Below, one piece after another: positions 62,091-64,000 of a stretch of 64,000 bases of DNA (position 1 is its first letter; the number at the start of each line of letters is the position of its first letter). The DNA is from DFXE01 sp032054765 (GTDB lineage: Bacteria > Bacteroidota > Bacteroidia > Bacteroidales > Tannerellaceae): NCBI GenBank assembly GCA_032054765.1, contig DAMBSC010000012.1, forward strand, positions 62,001 through 126,000, read 5' to 3'. Made by a program: the position numbers and the translations under genes. The notes under the pieces are model-generated. The model saw only the letters and a list, made by a program, of their open reading frames with translations. It did not search any database and was not told the origin of the DNA.

Positions 62091-62136
62091 GCTTACGCTT
62101 TTAGTCATTCTTATTATTAACACAAATAATTTCATT

Positions 62137-62706
62137 ATGAGAAATATTCCGCTTACAGTGCCTGTCAGAATGGATATAAGAAGTGAAAATCACTCCATCT
62201 ATGATATAAATTATAATATAGACAGTGTAGATTTTTCCACATTATGCCTTTGTTTCTATTCTTATATGAAGAATGGACCGTATAAATATGAGATGGCCGA
62301 ATTGCTATTAAAAGCATCCGCTTTTTTAGATAACTCCATACTCCATAAACATAATCAGATACAAGAATGTCGCAAGACAAGACAAACAGAAATATTTGAA
62401 AAGTTTATCTTCATGATAAAACAAGATTGTTCAGTAGAACGTAATGTGAGGTTTTATGCCGACAAACTTCACATTACACCTCAATATTTATCTAAAATTA
62501 TAAAAAACGAAAGTAACAGAACCGCCAGTGAATGGATAGATGAATTTGTCGTGCTTGAGGCAAAAGCTTTATTTAAGCATACAAATCTTACTATTCAGGA
62601 AATAAGCAATAAGCTGAATTTTGCCAACCAATCATCATTTGGCAAATTTTTTAAGAAAAAAACCGGAATAAATCCTAAAGAATATATGCATTCCTTCATA
62701 AGATAA
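62137..62706 (+). CDS. AraC-family regulator lacking the sensor domain
   Basis: 189 aa from ATG 62137; longer in-frame starts lie inside atpG. It has only a short helical linker (about 40-75) and the AraC HTH ('NVRFYADKLHITPQYLSKIIKNES', 'LTIQEISNKLNFANQSSFGKFFKKKTGINPKEYM'). It is paralogous to the C-terminal halves of the 37771 and 52699 regulators, which have an additional cupin-like half. So it is N-truncated by about 100 aa, or a natural HTH-only form. It converges with the SPT gene (62722). Confidence 0.75.
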   Translation: MRNIPLTVPVRMDIRSENHSIYDINYNIDSVDFSTLCLCFYSYMKNGPYKYEMAELLLKASAFLDNSILHKHNQIQECRKTRQTEIFEKFIFMIKQDCSVERNVRFYADKLHITPQYLSKIIKNESNRTASEWIDEFVVLEAKALFKHTNLTIQEISNKLNFANQSSFGKFFKKKTGINPKEYMHSFIR

Positions 62707-62721
62707 AAATATAAGGTTTAA

Positions 62722-63969
62722 TTATTTAATAGCAGAAGAGGCTGTGTACCAGCTCGATTTCTTACCGCTCATTTCAGGTTCGAGAATACCCAGTTCCTTA
62801 AAACATTTCTCCAGTTTATCGACAGCCTCGTCTATTTGCTCTTTTGTGTGCGTGGCCATTAAAGAAAACCGGATCAGGGTATCATTGGCAGAACAAGCGG
62901 GCGGAACAACCGGATTCACAAAAATCCCTTTATCAAAAAGCATCTTGGTTACCCGGAATGTTTTCTCCATATCCCGTATGTACAAGGGTATAATGGGGGT
63001 GGATGTGTTTCCGATTTCGAATCCCAGGGAACGAAACCTTTCCAGGGCATAGTTGGTAATATTCCACAGGTTTTCAATCCTTTCGGGTTCGGACTTTAAT
63101 ATTTGTAATGCCGCTGCCGCTGCCGCTGCCGCGGTTGCTCCTGGAGTACAGCTTGCACTGAAAATATATGAACGGGCATTGTGTCTCAGATAGTTAATAA
63201 CAGGAGCATCGGCAGCGATAAAACCTCCGATAGACGCAAGCGATTTACTGAATGTGCCCATGATTAAATCCACATCAGCCGTCAGACCAAAATAGTCGCT
63301 TGTCCCGCGTCCGCAATTACCTAAAACGCCCAGGCCATGTGCGTCATCGACCATGACAGAGGCATTATGCTTTTTTGCCAGCCTTACAATACCGGGCAAA
63401 TCGGCAACGTCGCCTTCCATACTAAAGACCCCGTCTACTATGATCAATTTGATCTTTCCGGGGTTACATTTTTGTAATATTTTCTCCAGAGACTCCATGT
63501 CATTGTGCTTGTATTTCAGGACATTTGAAAAAGAAAGCCTCCTGCCGTCCACGATGGAGGCATGATCCAACTCGTCGCAAATAATATAATCTTCCCTGCC
63601 GGTAACACAGGATACTACTCCCATATTGACCTGAAAACCTGTGGAAAAAATAATTGCGTCTTCTTTGCCTACAAAGTCTGCCAGGTCTTTTTCAAGTTCC
63701 CTGTGAATGTCTAATGTACCGTTCAGAAACCGCGAACCGGAGCATCCGCTTCCATATTTTTGGGTGGCTTTAATGGTTGCTTCAATAATTTGGGGATGAT
63801 TAGTCAATCCCAGGTACGAATTGGAACCAAACATCAGGACTTTTTTCCCGTTAATGACAACCTGAGTGTCCTGTCCGCTTTCCAGGCAACGGAAAAAGGG
63901 ATAAATACCTGCCTCCTCCAATTGTTGGGGAAGGGTAAATGCTGATAATTTTTCTTTTAATAAACCCAT
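62722..63969 (-). CDS. spt: Serine palmitoyltransferase (alpha-oxoamine synthase family)
   Basis: 415 aa. PLP fold-type I enzyme: PLP-Lys242 ('GTFSKSLASIGGF'), Asp208/Asp209 and His211 ('VMVDDAHGLGVLG') and the stacking His136 ('ELDHASIVDG'). 'YPFFRCLESGQDTQVVINGKKVLMFGSNSYLGLTNHP' is the typical SPT opening, more like bacterial SPTs than BioF or Kbl. It condenses serine with a fatty acyl-CoA or acyl-ACP to a 3-keto sphingoid base, the first step of sphingolipid synthesis. A gcc/gct triplet run encodes eight alanines at about residues 274-281. Convergent with the truncated AraC gene. Confidence 0.9.
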   Translation of the reverse strand: MGLLKEKLSAFTLPQQLEEAGIYPFFRCLESGQDTQVVINGKKVLMFGSNSYLGLTNHPQIIEATIKATQKYGSGCSGSRFLNGTLDIHRELEKDLADFVGKEDAIIFSTGFQVNMGVVSCVTGREDYIICDELDHASIVDGRRLSFSNVLKYKHNDMESLEKILQKCNPGKIKLIIVDGVFSMEGDVADLPGIVRLAKKHNASVMVDDAHGLGVLGNCGRGTSDYFGLTADVDLIMGTFSKSLASIGGFIAADAPVINYLRHNARSYIFSASCTPGATAAAAAAAALQILKSEPERIENLWNITNYALERFRSLGFEIGNTSTPIIPLYIRDMEKTFRVTKMLFDKGIFVNPVVPPACSANDTLIRFSLMATHTKEQIDEAVDKLEKCFKELGILEPEMSGKKSSWYTASSAIK

Positions 63970-64000
63970 AATTTTTATTATTTAATGATTAACGATTATT

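Noticed and set aside
1..64000. tRNA, rRNA or known riboswitches
   Set aside because: I looked for cloverleaf-like and conserved rRNA sequences and for SAM, TPP and cobalamin motifs and found none that I could support by eye.

Overview
The window looks like a chromosomal segment of a Bacteroidota bacterium, most likely of the order Bacteroidales. The evidence is: TAnnTTTG-type -7 promoter boxes upstream of many genes; remnants of an RteC regulator and a CTn-type integrase; a DUF5686/CarboxypepD_reg-like outer-membrane protein; an RND-MFP-OMF efflux operon made of lipoproteins; a serine palmitoyltransferase; and an F-type ATP synthase operon in the Bacteroidota order (beta and epsilon first). 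I cannot fix the genus from sequence alone.

Layout. From 0 to 30 kb there is an accessory region. It holds small NAD(P)-dependent oxidoreductases (four SDRs or epimerases of differing type plus an aldo/keto reductase), several AraC-family regulators paired with them, HxlR, Crp/Fnr and TetR regulators, a Fic protein, an AlkC-type DNA glycosylase, a choloylglycine-hydrolase-family enzyme and a duplicated PHP-type hydrolase pair. It is littered with gene remnants (Eis-like and RimJ-like GNATs, RibD-C-like, fic 3' end, integrase, RteC). From 30 to 36 kb lies a TetR-controlled RND efflux operon whose permease is frameshifted. From 36 to 38.7 kb there are a DUF4143 ATPase and an AraC regulator.

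From 38.66 to 52.67 kb lies the most interesting part. A perfect 243-bp direct repeat (38660-38902 and 52426-52668) brackets a 13.5-kb cassette. Inside is a tightly packed one-direction operon: wHTH, GNAT-fold N-acyltransferase (ceramide-synthase-like), ketosynthase, ACP, two hotdog dehydratases, MMPL exporter, FAD desaturase-like oxidoreductase, ketoreductase, LolA-like carrier, CDP-alcohol phosphatidyltransferase-like protein and a DUF5686 outer-membrane protein. It resembles aryl-polyene/flexirubin machinery but has no visible starter ligase, ammonia lyase or second ketosynthase. I infer that it makes, lipidates and exports a polyene-like or specialised acyl lipid. A broken AraC gene follows. 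A universal stress protein and the full atpDCBEFHAG operon (atpB frameshifted) occupy 54-62 kb. A truncated AraC gene and a serine palmitoyltransferase close the window.

Two repeat systems run through the intergenic spaces. One is a family of palindromic mosaic elements built from the half-motif CCGGCAATCGAAGATCGGCC and GGGGTT/AACCCC hairpins. The other is a class of short arrays with a strikingly constant 22-nt period but a different core sequence at each locus. I found no description of the latter in what I know. At least four indels lie in homopolymers of genes that otherwise look intact (atpB, RND permease, AraC, RteC), so some 'pseudogenes' may be sequencing artefacts.
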